The notes beneath the pieces are model-generated. The model searched no databases. It was not told the DNA's origin and saw only the letters and a list, made by a program, of their open reading frames with translations. Source: CAZUHB01 sp964620445 (lineage in GTDB: Bacteria > Planctomycetota > B15-G4 > CAYZWU01). From it: a stretch of DNA of 64,000 nucleotides. Made by a program: the position numbers and the translations under genes. The stretch is taken from NCBI GenBank assembly GCA_964620445.1, contig CAZUHB010000005.1, forward strand, positions 90,103-154,102, in the 5' to 3' direction. Shown here piece after piece: positions 36,449 through 49,911 of the stretch (position 1 is the first letter of the stretch; each line of letters starts with the position of its first letter).

Positions 36449-36479
36449 CACCCGGGCCCCCTGTCGACCGGGCCCGGTG
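36449..36479 (+). terminator. Hairpin between sulfatase and DinB-like gene
   Basis: Arms CACCCGGGCCC (36449-36459) and GGGCCCGGTG (36470-36479) pair with one bulged base and a 10-base loop. It ends just before the ribosome-binding site of the next gene, so it could end sulfatase transcription or regulate the following gene; there is no T-tract. Confidence 0.45.
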
Positions 36480-36497
36480 GAAAGGAGGAATTTCATC

Positions 36498-37025
36498 ATG
36501 AGTCCTGCTCCCTGGTTCGAACGCTCTTTCAGCCTCGATCAGCCACTCTCGCTCCTCGCCAACATCATCGAGCGCCTGCGCGGCACGCCGGCGCGCATCG
36601 AGGAGCGCACACTCTCTCTTCCGGTTTCCGTCCTCACGGGCAGGCCGGGCGATACCTGGTCGATCCAGGAACACGCGGGCCATCTGTTCGACCTCGAACA
36701 GCTCTGGCTCGACCGCTTCGACGACCTCATCGAAAAACGCGCCGAACTCCGGCCCGCTGATCTGACGAACCGCCGGACCCACGAGGCAAACCACAACGAC
36801 GCATCGATCGGTGAGATCCTGAAATCGTTCAGGGAACTGCGCTCCCTGATCGTCGAGCGGCTCGACAATCTCGACGAGGACGCGGCCGGCCTCAGCGCCA
36901 TCCACCCGCGCCTCGAGAAACCGATGCGCCTCGTGGACCTCGCCTACTTCATCGCCGAGCACGACGACCATCACCTTGCCCGCATCACCGAGCTGATCCC
37001 TGATGGAAAGAGAGACGTCTACTAG
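36498..37025 (+). CDS. DinB-like four-helix metalloprotein
   Basis: A 175-residue protein of the DinB/YfiT-type four-helix bundle. The three metal-binding histidines are visible: WSIQEHAGHLFDLE and FIAEHDDHHLARI. Family members include thiol transferases (bacillithiol-, mycothiol-dependent), but no specific function can be given. Start at 36498 follows AAAGGAGGAA. Confidence 0.85.
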   Translation: MSPAPWFERSFSLDQPLSLLANIIERLRGTPARIEERTLSLPVSVLTGRPGDTWSIQEHAGHLFDLEQLWLDRFDDLIEKRAELRPADLTNRRTHEANHNDASIGEILKSFRELRSLIVERLDNLDEDAAGLSAIHPRLEKPMRLVDLAYFIAEHDDHHLARITELIPDGKRDVY

Positions 37026-37357
37026 GGGCACCTGGGGAATGCGTCAAAGTTTTCCGGGTCACCGTCGGTCCGTCCACGCGGAAGCCCAGCCGAAAGCCCG
37101 TGGAAAACAACCCGGAAAATTCCCACGCATCCCCTCTTCCTAGCCCCCCCCACAGGAAGCGAGATCCAAATCCTCGCCCATTCAACGGTCGTCGAGCTAA
37201 CATTCCGCGCTCACCTGCTCCAGGACATTCACCTCTCAAAGGGATCAAGTCCGCGGCGATCCCCCCCCAGCACTCGAAATGGCGCGGACGAACATTTGAG
37301 GGGCGTGCAGAAAATCTCTTCATCCGCATGCGGGGCGATCACCAAAATCTCTACCCT
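37026..37357. other. Intergenic region with nested palindrome
   Basis: About 330 bases between convergent genes (DinB-like and radical SAM). The left part is a three-tier imperfect palindrome at 37034-37134. The rest, 37140-37357, shows runs of C (37145, 37262) and no coding frame or RNA gene that I recognise. Confidence 0.5.
37034..37134. repeat. 101-base three-tier palindrome
   Basis: Nested complementary arms: GGGGAATGCGT/ACGCATCCCC (37034-37044, 37125-37134; one bulge), TTTTCCGGGT/ACCCGGAAAA (37050-37059, 37110-37119; perfect), TCCACG/CGTGGA (37073-37078, 37099-37104). The geometry is that of a long cruciform or a structured RNA downstream of the DinB-like gene. Confidence 0.6.
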
Positions 37358-38530
37358 TCAAAAGGCGAGCATCCCTTGAACAACCGGCCCGGAATGAGCC
37401 TTGGCCCCGTCGAAGAGGAGATAGTCGAGCGCAGGTTTGGGGCGGATCGAAAGCTCCTTCAAATGCGAGAGAGAGGTGATCTTTCCCTTCCGCCGCGCGT
37501 CGAGTATCCGCTTCACCGAAACCGGGCCGAGACCGGGCACGCGCAGGAGCGCGCTGCGCGGCGCGGCGTTGATCTCGATGGGAAAATAGGCGGGGTGCTT
37601 CTGCGCCCACGCGGACTTGGGATCGGTTGCGAGGGACAGGCGGCCTTCGTCCTCGAGCGGAATCTCGTCGGCGCGGAATCCGTACTTGCGCAATAGAAAA
37701 TCCGCCTGGTAGAGCCGGTGCTCGCGCAAGAGCGGGGCGCGCGGTGCGCCGAAATCGACGCGTCCCGGCTGCTGGAAGGCGCTGAAATAGATGCGCGCCA
37801 GATCCAGGTCGTCGTAGAGGTGGGACGACGCGGACAGGATCTCGGCATCGCTCTCGCCCGCGGCGCCCACCACGAACTGGGTGGTTTGACTCTTCTTCCG
37901 CGAACGCCCGCGCCGGCCGGCCGACCTTCCGGTTGCGGCCGGATCATCGAGCAGGGAGCTGATGAAGCGCACCCGTCCGTAGAGATCGGCATCATAATCC
38001 TTGGGCGCTCCGATCCTGTCCATGCGATCCCTGTTCGGCACCTCGAGATTGACCGACACCCTCGTTGCGAGGCGCACGATGCGCCGGATCACGTCATCCG
38101 ACGCGCCGGGAAGGATCTTGGCATGGATGTAGGCAGGGAGCTTGTAGCGGAAGCGCACCAGCTCGAGCGCCTCGGCCATGCGCGACATGGTGTACTCGGT
38201 GGACACGTGCACGGCCGAACTCACGAAGAGCGACCACGCCTTTCCCTGCCGGAAGAGGTTGGCGAAATGCCCGGCCAGCTCGTCGGGAGAGAGGGACGCC
38301 TCCTGAAAATCGCGGCGCGACGCGTTCTCGCAATAGAAACAGTTGTTCTCGCACCGGTTCGACATGAGCGCGCGGAGCATGATCGAGGACCGCCCGTCAG
38401 GTACGAGCTCCGGATACTCCCAACGGTCCCCCTCCGCGCGAACACGGCCCGTCCCCTTCACGTCGCAATCGCCGCAGAGGTCGAAACGGGCGCTCCGCCC
38501 GAGTATTTTCAGCTTCTCGTCGAGATCCAT
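37358..38530 (-). CDS. Radical SAM protein with helix-hairpin-helix tail (TIGR03916-like)
   Basis: A 390-residue radical SAM enzyme. The iron-sulfur cysteines are RCENNCFYC (Cys 60, 64, 67), preceded by LMSN as in this class. An N-terminal LCGDCDV adds cysteines. After the barrel come YFSAFQQPGRVDF and HRLYQADFLLRKYGF, then a C-terminal ComEA-type helix-hairpin-helix (INAAPRSALLRVPGLGPVSV) that would bind DNA. This architecture matches the family named putative DNA modification/repair radical SAM protein, usually linked to a uracil-DNA-glycosylase-like partner. No partner is adjacent here. Confidence 0.88.
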   Translation of the reverse strand: MDLDEKLKILGRSARFDLCGDCDVKGTGRVRAEGDRWEYPELVPDGRSSIMLRALMSNRCENNCFYCENASRRDFQEASLSPDELAGHFANLFRQGKAWSLFVSSAVHVSTEYTMSRMAEALELVRFRYKLPAYIHAKILPGASDDVIRRIVRLATRVSVNLEVPNRDRMDRIGAPKDYDADLYGRVRFISSLLDDPAATGRSAGRRGRSRKKSQTTQFVVGAAGESDAEILSASSHLYDDLDLARIYFSAFQQPGRVDFGAPRAPLLREHRLYQADFLLRKYGFRADEIPLEDEGRLSLATDPKSAWAQKHPAYFPIEINAAPRSALLRVPGLGPVSVKRILDARRKGKITSLSHLKELSIRPKPALDYLLFDGAKAHSGPVVQGMLAF

Positions 38531-38605
38531 CTAATCTTGTCCAACCGCGAGAGGGAAGATTGTACGCGGCCGCGCGGCAAGAGGCAAGAAAATGTTAGGT
38601 GAATT

Positions 38606-39865
38606 TTAGGGTGCCTGGTCCTCATCGAACAGCATCGGGCCGTATTTGAGGATCTCGATCCGCTTGGTCACCGGCGGGTGGGAATAATTGAAGAAGACGT
38701 ACGCCGGGTGGGGCTTCAGGTTCGCCAGGTTGTCGGTGGAGAGCTGGATCAGGCTCTTGCAGAGCGCGTCGGCCAGGCCCATCTCGCGCGCGAAGCGATC
38801 CGCCTCGAACTCGAAACGGCGCGACACCCAGGAAAAGAGCGGCCCGAAAAAGAAGACCACCGGCCCGTAGATCAGGCACGCCAGAAGGAGTCCGGCGTAG
38901 GGCTGGATACTGCCGAATCCAAAGGAATCGTACAGGGGCGCCCACTCCACGATCCATCCGGTGAAGGCAAAAAAGGCGAGCGCCATTCCCTGGGTCAGAA
39001 AGAGGCTGCGGATCACGTGCCCCTTGCGCCAGTGGCCGGCCTCGTGGGCCAGGATCGCCAGTATCTCCTCATCGCTGTGTTTTTCGATGAGCGTATCGAA
39101 AAGCACGATCCGCTTGGCCTTGCCGATTCCGGTGAAATAGGCGTTGGTGTGTCGCGACCGCTTTCCGGCGTCCATGACAAAGATGCCTCGCGCCTCGATC
39201 CCGCACTTTTCCATGAGGGCGATCACCTTCTCCTTGAGGTCGTCATTTTCGATCGGTGAGAACTTGTTGAAGATCGGCGCGATCAGGACCGGATAGAGCT
39301 CGGTGAGCAAGAGGGAGAAGAAGGCCACGAAGCCCCAGCAGATGAGCCACCAGTAGTCGCCCCCCTCGTAGAGGATGAAGAAGACCGCTCCCATCAGCGC
39401 CCCGCCGATGACCGACGTGAGGACGAACTCCCGGATCAGATCGGCGATCCAGAGGCGCTTGGTGGAGATGTTGAAGCCGTACCGTTCTTCGAGGCTGAAG
39501 GTTTCGTACCACTCGAGCGGAATCGACACGATCCTGCCGAGAAGGATCAAGCCGCCGAAAAAGAGAAGACCGGTGACGATCGGCCCGAACTGAAACGACT
39601 CGAGCCAGCCCGAGTACCAGGCCAGCCCGCCGAGGAGCAAGACCGCCAGAAGGATCCCCTTGCTGAGAAGGAAATTGACCAGACCCAGTTCGAGACGTTC
39701 CCGCGTGTACCTCTCGGCGCGCGCCACCTTCTCGGGATCGAGCTTGTCCTCGAAAACGGAAGGCACCTCGCCCTGGTTCCGCTTGAGATTCCGCAAATTC
39801 AGATATTCGAGCCAGAGATGGCCGAGGCTGTGCAACACGATGAGGCAGACGATCAGCCAGAACAT
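38606..39865 (-). CDS. M48 (Ste24-type) membrane metalloprotease
   Basis: A 419-residue multi-pass membrane protease. The zinc motif is LAHEAGHWRKGH (His 274, Glu 275, His 278), with the third ligand in EFEADRFA (Glu 354). About six or seven hydrophobic helices flank it, and SRHTNAYFTG is the usual Ste24 segment. Homologues cut CAAX-prenylated proteins in eukaryotes and act in membrane-protein quality control in bacteria; the latter is the likely role. It shares a divergent promoter region with the PLP enzyme gene. Confidence 0.92.
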   Translation of the reverse strand: MFWLIVCLIVLHSLGHLWLEYLNLRNLKRNQGEVPSVFEDKLDPEKVARAERYTRERLELGLVNFLLSKGILLAVLLLGGLAWYSGWLESFQFGPIVTGLLFFGGLILLGRIVSIPLEWYETFSLEERYGFNISTKRLWIADLIREFVLTSVIGGALMGAVFFILYEGGDYWWLICWGFVAFFSLLLTELYPVLIAPIFNKFSPIENDDLKEKVIALMEKCGIEARGIFVMDAGKRSRHTNAYFTGIGKAKRIVLFDTLIEKHSDEEILAILAHEAGHWRKGHVIRSLFLTQGMALAFFAFTGWIVEWAPLYDSFGFGSIQPYAGLLLACLIYGPVVFFFGPLFSWVSRRFEFEADRFAREMGLADALCKSLIQLSTDNLANLKPHPAYVFFNYSHPPVTKRIEILKYGPMLFDEDQAP

Positions 39866-39949
39866 TATTTCACCCCGCGAGAATCCGATTCAGTCAGCCG
39901 CGGTCACACGCCGACCGAGCAATTTCGACTGCAACTTTTACTCAAACTA

Positions 39950-39955
39950 TATAAT
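39950..39955 (+). promoter_or_regulatory. Candidate -10 element before PLP lyase gene
   Basis: A perfect TATAAT at 39950-39955, in an AT-rich divergent region about 110 bases before the start at 40068. No good -35 at 16-18 bases was found (TTCGAC is 20 bases upstream). A hairpin CGCATCT-TT-AGATGCG (39992-40007) would lie in the leader RNA. Confidence 0.35.
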
Positions 39956-40067
39956 CGGCAGGAATTAAAAAAAATTGAAGTTCATCCTCAACGCATCTTT
40001 AGATGCGCACCGCCACGGCTTATAGTAGCATCGGGCCTTTGAGAGATCAAAAAAAGGACAACAAATC

Positions 40068-41255
40068 ATGAAAGAGAAATCGCAAGGCTTCAGCACTCAG
40101 TCGGTCCACGCGGGATGCCATCCAGACCCACTCTACGGCGCAGTATCCACGCCGATCTACCAGAGCTCGACCTTCGCCTTCGAGAGCGTGGAGCAGGGAG
40201 CGGCGCGTTTCAAGGGGGACGAAAAGGGCTTCATCTACACGCGCATGGGCAATCCCACGACCGCGGCTCTCGAGGACGCGGTGGCGTCGATGGAAGGGGG
40301 ATGCGCCGGCCTTGCCGCGGCATCGGGTATGGCGGCGATCGTCAATGTCTTTTTCACCTATCTCGGCGCGGGGGCTCACATGGTGGGCACGAGCGCGGTC
40401 TACGGTCCGTCGCGGGTGGTGGTGGAAAAACACTTTTCCCGTTTCGGCGTCGAGTACGATTTCATCGACACGGGCGACCTCGACGCGGTGCGCGCCGCCA
40501 TCCGGCCCGAGACCAAGATCCTCTACATCGAAACACCGGCAAATCCCACGATCGGTCTCACCGATATCGCGGGCTGCGCCGGGATCGCCGAGGAGCACGG
40601 CCTGCTCCTCGTCGTGGACAACACCTTTGCCACGCCCGTGCTGCAGCGCCCGATCGAACAGGGCGCCCACATCGTCGTTCACAGCATGACCAAGTTTCTC
40701 AACGGCCACGCCGACGTGGTGGGCGGCATGATCGTGGCCTCCACCGAGGCGCAGCGTGCCGCCATGCGCACCATGCTCAACCATCACGGCGGATGCATCG
40801 ACCCGCACCAGGCGTGGCTCGTACACCGCGGTTTCAAGACCCTCGCCCTGCGTGTTCTCAAATCCCAGGAGAACGCCATGGCGATCGCCGACCTGCTCCA
40901 GTCCCACCCTGCGGTGGAATGGGTCCGCTACCCGGGGACCGACGACCATCCCCAGCGCGACCTGGTGGAGCGCCAGATGGACGGTCCGGGCTCGCTCCTC
41001 TGTTTCGGCGTTCGCAGCGGGATCGAGGGCGGCCGCATCGTGATGGAAAAGGTCGGGGTCGCCACCCTGGCCGTCTCCCTCGGCGGCATCGAAACGCTGA
41101 TCCAGCACCCGGCGAGCATGACCCACGCCAGCATGACGCCCGCCGCGCGAACCGAGGCGGGAATCAGCGACAACCTGGTCCGTCTCTCCGTGGGTTGCGA
41201 AGACACGGACGACCTCGTCGACGACCTGAAGAATGCCCTGGACGCCATTCCGTGA
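40068..41255 (+). CDS. PLP-dependent trans-sulfuration enzyme (methionine/cystathionine gamma-lyase family)
   Basis: A 395-residue cytoplasmic Cys/Met metabolism enzyme. The PLP lysine is Lys 209 in HSMTKFLNGHADVVGG; YTRMGNPTT (57-65) binds the phosphate of the neighbouring subunit, and VDNTFATP holds the pyridine-contacting Asp. Likely reactions are gamma-elimination of methionine, cystathionine or O-acetylhomoserine chemistry. Where methionine gamma-lyases carry a diagnostic Cys (YGCT), this protein has YGPS (112-115), which argues against a classic methionine gamma-lyase. The stop lies within or next to the start region of the following gene. Confidence 0.88.
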   Translation: MKEKSQGFSTQSVHAGCHPDPLYGAVSTPIYQSSTFAFESVEQGAARFKGDEKGFIYTRMGNPTTAALEDAVASMEGGCAGLAAASGMAAIVNVFFTYLGAGAHMVGTSAVYGPSRVVVEKHFSRFGVEYDFIDTGDLDAVRAAIRPETKILYIETPANPTIGLTDIAGCAGIAEEHGLLLVVDNTFATPVLQRPIEQGAHIVVHSMTKFLNGHADVVGGMIVASTEAQRAAMRTMLNHHGGCIDPHQAWLVHRGFKTLALRVLKSQENAMAIADLLQSHPAVEWVRYPGTDDHPQRDLVERQMDGPGSLLCFGVRSGIEGGRIVMEKVGVATLAVSLGGIETLIQHPASMTHASMTPAARTEAGISDNLVRLSVGCEDTDDLVDDLKNALDAIP

Positions 41256-44200
41256 TAGGCCCTTGAAGACAATACCTCTGATCGTTCTGTTCCTTCTGCT
41301 CCTCACCGCTTCGCCCGAGGCGGCGGGGCAGGACGCGTCCGGTCACGGCCAGACGAAAGACGAGCTCGGTCTCATCCTCGAGGAGGCAGCCGGCGATCTC
41401 CTCCAGGCGGCCGACACCTTCTGCCGGGACGGCCATCTCGAATCTGCCGGGCGCGCGCTCGATGTGAGCGTTCGCATCGTGCCCGGGAGCCCCGGATCCG
41501 ATTCCATTCGCGAAGCGATCGGCGGCCGCCGATCGGCCATGCCGCGACCGGTCAACCAGGTCTTCACCTCGCGGCACGCAAAAGAGCTCTTCAACGGCAA
41601 GACCCTGGCCGGATGGAAGAAATCGCGCGGCAAATGGAACGTGGCCCGATCGGGTATCGTGTGCGAGGCGAAAAAATCGGAGGGTTACCTGTTCCTTCTG
41701 CGCCCCGACAAGGAATGTCGGGGATTTCGCCTCTCCTTCTCCTTCGATTACGAGCCTGATGGCAGCGCGGGCGTTGTTCTGGGAAAAGCGGGCCGGAATC
41801 GTGTGGGCGTTCTGTTCGGCGGATCGGGCGCCGCGCTCTACGACTTCACCGCGTCGCGCCCCCTGGGAGACCTCTCGAGGCGCAAGTTTCCTCCGAAGCG
41901 TTCGGTGAACGTCGCCATCCGGATCGAGATGGAACAGACTACGGTGACGGTCAACGACAAGCCGGTCGTCGAGGGCGTTCTGTCCAGATGGGAACCGGGC
42001 ACTCTCGGTCTGTATGCGGCCGAGGGCGCTCTCTTCAAGAACTTGCGACTCACTCCGCTCGAGATCGACCTCTGTCTCGACCAGGCCGCGGAGTGCTTGA
42101 AGAAGAGAAAACACGCGCGGGCCGCTTCGCTGCTTCTGCGCGGCCGGAATGTGGAGAAAGGATCCTTCCTTTCGGCCGGCCACCTGGCCGTGACGCTCGA
42201 GAGCCTCGGCTTCCGGGACGAGGCCGCGCGGAACGCGGAACTTTTCCTGTCCTGGTACGAGGGGCGTTCGGACCGTGGTTCGCGCATGAAACAGCTCGAG
42301 CGCGCGGCGAAAGCGATCGCCCTGCGCACCCGCGAATCGCGCGAAACGCTCGACAGCCGGCTCAGCGCGTGGGCCGACAGGATCCTCGTCGCCGGCGAGG
42401 CGGCCCTTTCGACTCCCGAGAGTCGGAAACTCGACGCCGTGGTGGAAGCCCTCGAGGCGGTCGACGTGCGCCTGGAGAGGGTCGAGGATTTCAGAACCCG
42501 CGTCTTTCTGTCGCGGTGCGGAAATCTGCCGGGCAAGGAACTCTTCAACGGGGACGACCTCGCCGGATGGACCGCCAGGGCGGGCGTCTGGGAAGTGGTG
42601 GAGCCGGCCGAGGGAGAACCGGTCGGCCCCCATGCGGGCGGCATCCTGACCGTGATGGGCGGCGAGGGCGCCAACCTGATCGAAAGCGATCCCTTGCCCC
42701 CGTTCGACAGGTACGTGGTCTCCCTGAAGATCCGCGGCACCGGCGCCTACATCAACCAGGGAGTCAGCTTCTTCGTGGAAGGCGAACCGTGGTCGCTCGA
42801 GTTCTCCCGGTTCATGACGAAGCAAGAGGTCACGATCTCGCACAAGGGCGCCACCGTCCTCTTCAGCCATGTGCCGGGCGCGGCGCTCACGTCGACCCGG
42901 TGGCACGACGTGGAGTGCATCGTACATATCAACCGGCTGACCGTCCTCCTCGACAAGAAGGTCCTCTTCACCAAGGTGCTCCCCGCCCCGCCCGAGGGCC
43001 GGATCGGGCTCTTCGTGGCCAACGACCGCCGGGGTCACTTCGATCAGATCCTGTACCGGCCGCTCGGACGTCTGGGCGAATACGAGGCGCTCCTCGATCG
43101 CATCGGCGTGACTGTCCGCGAGGTGCGCGAGTGCGAGACGCTGGGGCAGGGCGAAGTGGTGACAGCCGGCCGCGTGCACGAGCAACCCTTCGCCTACAAC
43201 GGGCACTCCCTCACCGGTGTTTCCGATCCGAAAAAAACGGCGCGCCTCACTTTCCGGTTCAAGACGGTCGCCATCGACGATGCTCTTCTCAATCTGCGCT
43301 ATGCGGCCTATCCCAGGGGGCAGCAGCGCAAGGAGCCGGCCGGCGGCGGGGACGGCGAAGAGTCGAACACCCTCTGCCGCATGGGCGTGGCAGTGGACGG
43401 CAGGTCGCTGATCGAACCGCTCGAACTGAAAGTCACGGGAAGCAGAAACGATTTCACCTACGCGAGGTTGCCCCTGGGGAATCTCTCCTTCGGCTGGCAC
43501 GAGATCCGCCTCGAGCCCCCCCCGACGCGCAGCGCCCTCTTTCTCGACCGGATCGTGCTCTCCGACGCGCGAAGCGCACCGACCGAGGAGTCGAAGATCT
43601 TCGACTCCGCCGCCGCGCCCCACTTCAAGATCCGCCTCTCTCCCGGCGTGCGTCTGCCCGACGACAGCGAGGAGATTTTCGCCCTCCTCGAGGTGGTGCG
43701 CTCCTACATGGTCGCGCACTACGGATTCGCGCCGACCGTGACCCAGTACTACAACGTGATCGCACGCGAGTGCTGGGGCGATCCGCACAAGGGAGGCTAC
43801 GCCACGGGCGACAACCTCTACATCCCCGAGGAGACGGCGGCGCGCAACCTGGCGGTGATCATGCACGAGCTGTCCCACAACTTCGATCGCGGCATGGGTT
43901 TCAATCCGCCCTGGTTCGGCGAAGGCAAGAGCTTTCCGATCTACGTGAAGTTCACGCGGGACACGAGGGGCCGTTACCGCGCCCACCAGAGCCCCCACAC
44001 GAAGAGGGACATGGTCCAGGGGGGCGTCGCGTTCGACAATCTCGAGGTCGACGGCGACAACCTCCTTCAGTACTGGGGCACTCCCCGGTTTCCCTACTGG
44101 CAAAAACTGCCCGATGGCCGGGACCTCACCGCGCTCGGTTACCAGGCCGCGAACTGGCTCTGCTGGGAGCTCTCCCTCTTCCTCGGCGAGGGATGGCTGA

Positions 44201-44754
44201 TCGACTACTTCACCCTCCTCAGGAAGGACCTCGACGACAAGACCTTCTTCCTGCCGAAGGAGAGGGAGGCGGCGAACTCGGTGGTGGTCGACTACTTCGC
44301 ACGCTCGTCGGGCAAGGATGCGTGGTCTTTTTTCAAGGACCGCCGGTTCAAGCTTGTCGATCTCTACGACTGGACAACGGTCACCGCCGACTGCGGCGAC
44401 GACGACGAGACATATCTCGCCGACGGAGGATCGTCTGTGGTGGAGCCCACGCCCGGGGAAGGGAGGCGCGACAAGAGCCGCGTCGTCAGGGAGGGAACGA
44501 TCACCTATGCCTTCCCCGTGCCGCCCGACACGCGAACGCTGACGGTCGAGATCACGCGCAGCGGCTATGGCTCGTGCCACATCTGGGACAAGCGGATCTT
44601 CAGGGGCAAGACGCCGACGCGGGCCGAGACCAAAACGGTCACTCTCGACGATCCCTCCTTCTGGGCCGGATCACGGCTCAAGCTGACCTTCGCGCCCGAC
44701 CGGTTCGGCGACCGCGCTCTCGAGGTGGCGAAGATCGTGATCAAGAAGAATTGA
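41233..44754 (+). CDS. Large secreted protein: two DUF1080-like domains plus gluzincin-type protease domain
   Basis: An exported protein of up to 1173 residues. Two similar concanavalin-like domains start with KELFNGKTLAGWKK (about 117) and KELFNGDDLAGWTA (about 436), the hallmark of the DUF1080/3-keto-disaccharide hydrolase family. Around 780-1090 a metalloprotease-like domain has VIMHELSHNFDRGMG (His 878, Glu 879, His 882) and WFGEG (Glu 897), the gluzincin ligand pattern. The start is uncertain: ATG 41233 overlaps the preceding gene by 23 bases, while TTG 41263 gives an ideal signal peptide (KTIPLIVLFLLLLTA). Probably degrades glycan or glycoprotein outside the cell. Confidence 0.8.
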   Translation: MPWTPFRDRPLKTIPLIVLFLLLLTASPEAAGQDASGHGQTKDELGLILEEAAGDLLQAADTFCRDGHLESAGRALDVSVRIVPGSPGSDSIREAIGGRRSAMPRPVNQVFTSRHAKELFNGKTLAGWKKSRGKWNVARSGIVCEAKKSEGYLFLLRPDKECRGFRLSFSFDYEPDGSAGVVLGKAGRNRVGVLFGGSGAALYDFTASRPLGDLSRRKFPPKRSVNVAIRIEMEQTTVTVNDKPVVEGVLSRWEPGTLGLYAAEGALFKNLRLTPLEIDLCLDQAAECLKKRKHARAASLLLRGRNVEKGSFLSAGHLAVTLESLGFRDEAARNAELFLSWYEGRSDRGSRMKQLERAAKAIALRTRESRETLDSRLSAWADRILVAGEAALSTPESRKLDAVVEALEAVDVRLERVEDFRTRVFLSRCGNLPGKELFNGDDLAGWTARAGVWEVVEPAEGEPVGPHAGGILTVMGGEGANLIESDPLPPFDRYVVSLKIRGTGAYINQGVSFFVEGEPWSLEFSRFMTKQEVTISHKGATVLFSHVPGAALTSTRWHDVECIVHINRLTVLLDKKVLFTKVLPAPPEGRIGLFVANDRRGHFDQILYRPLGRLGEYEALLDRIGVTVREVRECETLGQGEVVTAGRVHEQPFAYNGHSLTGVSDPKKTARLTFRFKTVAIDDALLNLRYAAYPRGQQRKEPAGGGDGEESNTLCRMGVAVDGRSLIEPLELKVTGSRNDFTYARLPLGNLSFGWHEIRLEPPPTRSALFLDRIVLSDARSAPTEESKIFDSAAAPHFKIRLSPGVRLPDDSEEIFALLEVVRSYMVAHYGFAPTVTQYYNVIARECWGDPHKGGYATGDNLYIPEETAARNLAVIMHELSHNFDRGMGFNPPWFGEGKSFPIYVKFTRDTRGRYRAHQSPHTKRDMVQGGVAFDNLEVDGDNLLQYWGTPRFPYWQKLPDGRDLTALGYQAANWLCWELSLFLGEGWLIDYFTLLRKDLDDKTFFLPKEREAANSVVVDYFARSSGKDAWSFFKDRRFKLVDLYDWTTVTADCGDDDETYLADGGSSVVEPTPGEGRRDKSRVVREGTITYAFPVPPDTRTLTVEITRSGYGSCHIWDKRIFRGKTPTRAETKTVTLDDPSFWAGSRLKLTFAPDRFGDRALEVAKIVIKKN

Positions 44755-44812
44755 CAGCCTCCCCCAGTCCCACGCACACGGTCCGGATACCGAGAGCTCC
44801 GTCGTTCGCGTA

Positions 44813-44841
44813 TTGACGCAAACGACTTGGCATGCAATGAT
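44813..44841 (+). promoter_or_regulatory. Candidate promoter of the ECF sigma/kinase pair
   Basis: TTGACG (44813-44818), 17 bases, then an extended -10, TGC-AATGAT (-10 hexamer 44836-44841). Predicted transcription start is about 44848, at or inside the start codons at 44844/44850, and there is no ribosome-binding site, so the mRNA may be leaderless. Confidence 0.35.
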
Positions 44842-44843
44842 AT

Positions 44844-45479
44844 ATGTATATGGATCCAGAAGAAGAAGTCCGGGAATCGGACCATCGATGGCACACTCAG
44901 GACAGAAGGGCACTCGATGCTCTTCTCGACGAGCACCTCTCGTGGATTTCGGCGCGGGTGCACCACCGTCTCGGGGACAAACTCCGACGCAAGGACGAGA
45001 CGTGCGACCTTGTTCAGGACGCGTTGGTTCAGTTCCTGAGGTACGGACCGGGCATCGTGCTCTCCGACGGGAGGCAGTTTCGGGCCCTTCTGGCCCGGAT
45101 TGCCGAGAATGTCCTGCGGGACAGGCACGACTGGTTCAACGCCCAACGCCGTGCGATCGCGCGCGAACGGCCGCTTCCTTCCGACACGCTCCTGAATCTC
45201 GATCCCCCTCGGTCCGGCATCGAAACCCCGTCCAAGGCTGCTGCGCGCAACGAGCAGGAGGGTTGGGTGAGACTCGGTATCGAGCTCCTCGAACCGACGG
45301 ACAGGATGCTGATCGTGCTGCGCGACTGGCAGAAACTTGAATTCGGACGGATCGGCGAACAGCTCGAAATCACCGGGGATGCTGCCCGCATGCGATATCG
45401 CAGCGCACTCTGCAGGCTTTCGGCCAAGGTCAGCTCACTCCGAAGAGGCAAGGTCGTCGACATCGTCGACGAGGATTGA
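44844..45479 (+). CDS. ECF-type RNA polymerase sigma factor
   Basis: A 211-residue sigma-70 family protein of extracytoplasmic-function size. Region 2 spans about 25-95 (ETCDLVQDALVQFLRY, FRALLARIAENVLRDRHDW) and region 4 about 140-195 (LEPTDRMLIVLRDWQKLEFG, a helix-turn-helix with AARMRYRSALCRLSAKV). No anti-sigma gene is adjacent; instead a Ser/Thr kinase gene begins 19 bases after the stop. Planctomycete-type ECF groups are known beside such kinases, and activation by phosphorylation is a reasonable inference. Start may be 44844 or 44850. Confidence 0.88.
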   Translation: MYMDPEEEVRESDHRWHTQDRRALDALLDEHLSWISARVHHRLGDKLRRKDETCDLVQDALVQFLRYGPGIVLSDGRQFRALLARIAENVLRDRHDWFNAQRRAIARERPLPSDTLLNLDPPRSGIETPSKAAARNEQEGWVRLGIELLEPTDRMLIVLRDWQKLEFGRIGEQLEITGDAARMRYRSALCRLSAKVSSLRRGKVVDIVDED

Positions 45480-45498
45480 ATCAGGAAAAGAAAACCGG

Positions 45499-49866
<4,368 letters not shown>

Positions 49867-49911
49867 AATCGACCTCGAGTCAGGAATGGTTCCCTTTATT
49901 CGAACATCAAA

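Noticed and set aside
39992..40040. S-adenosylmethionine-type riboswitch before the sulfur amino-acid lyase
   Set aside because: Only one small hairpin is visible; the multi-helix junction and conserved cores of known SAM or SAH riboswitches were not found.
41164..44580. An 1138-codon minus-strand frame opposite the DUF1080/protease gene
   Set aside because: Antisense shadow of a strongly supported gene; translated product lacks signal, domains or plausible composition.
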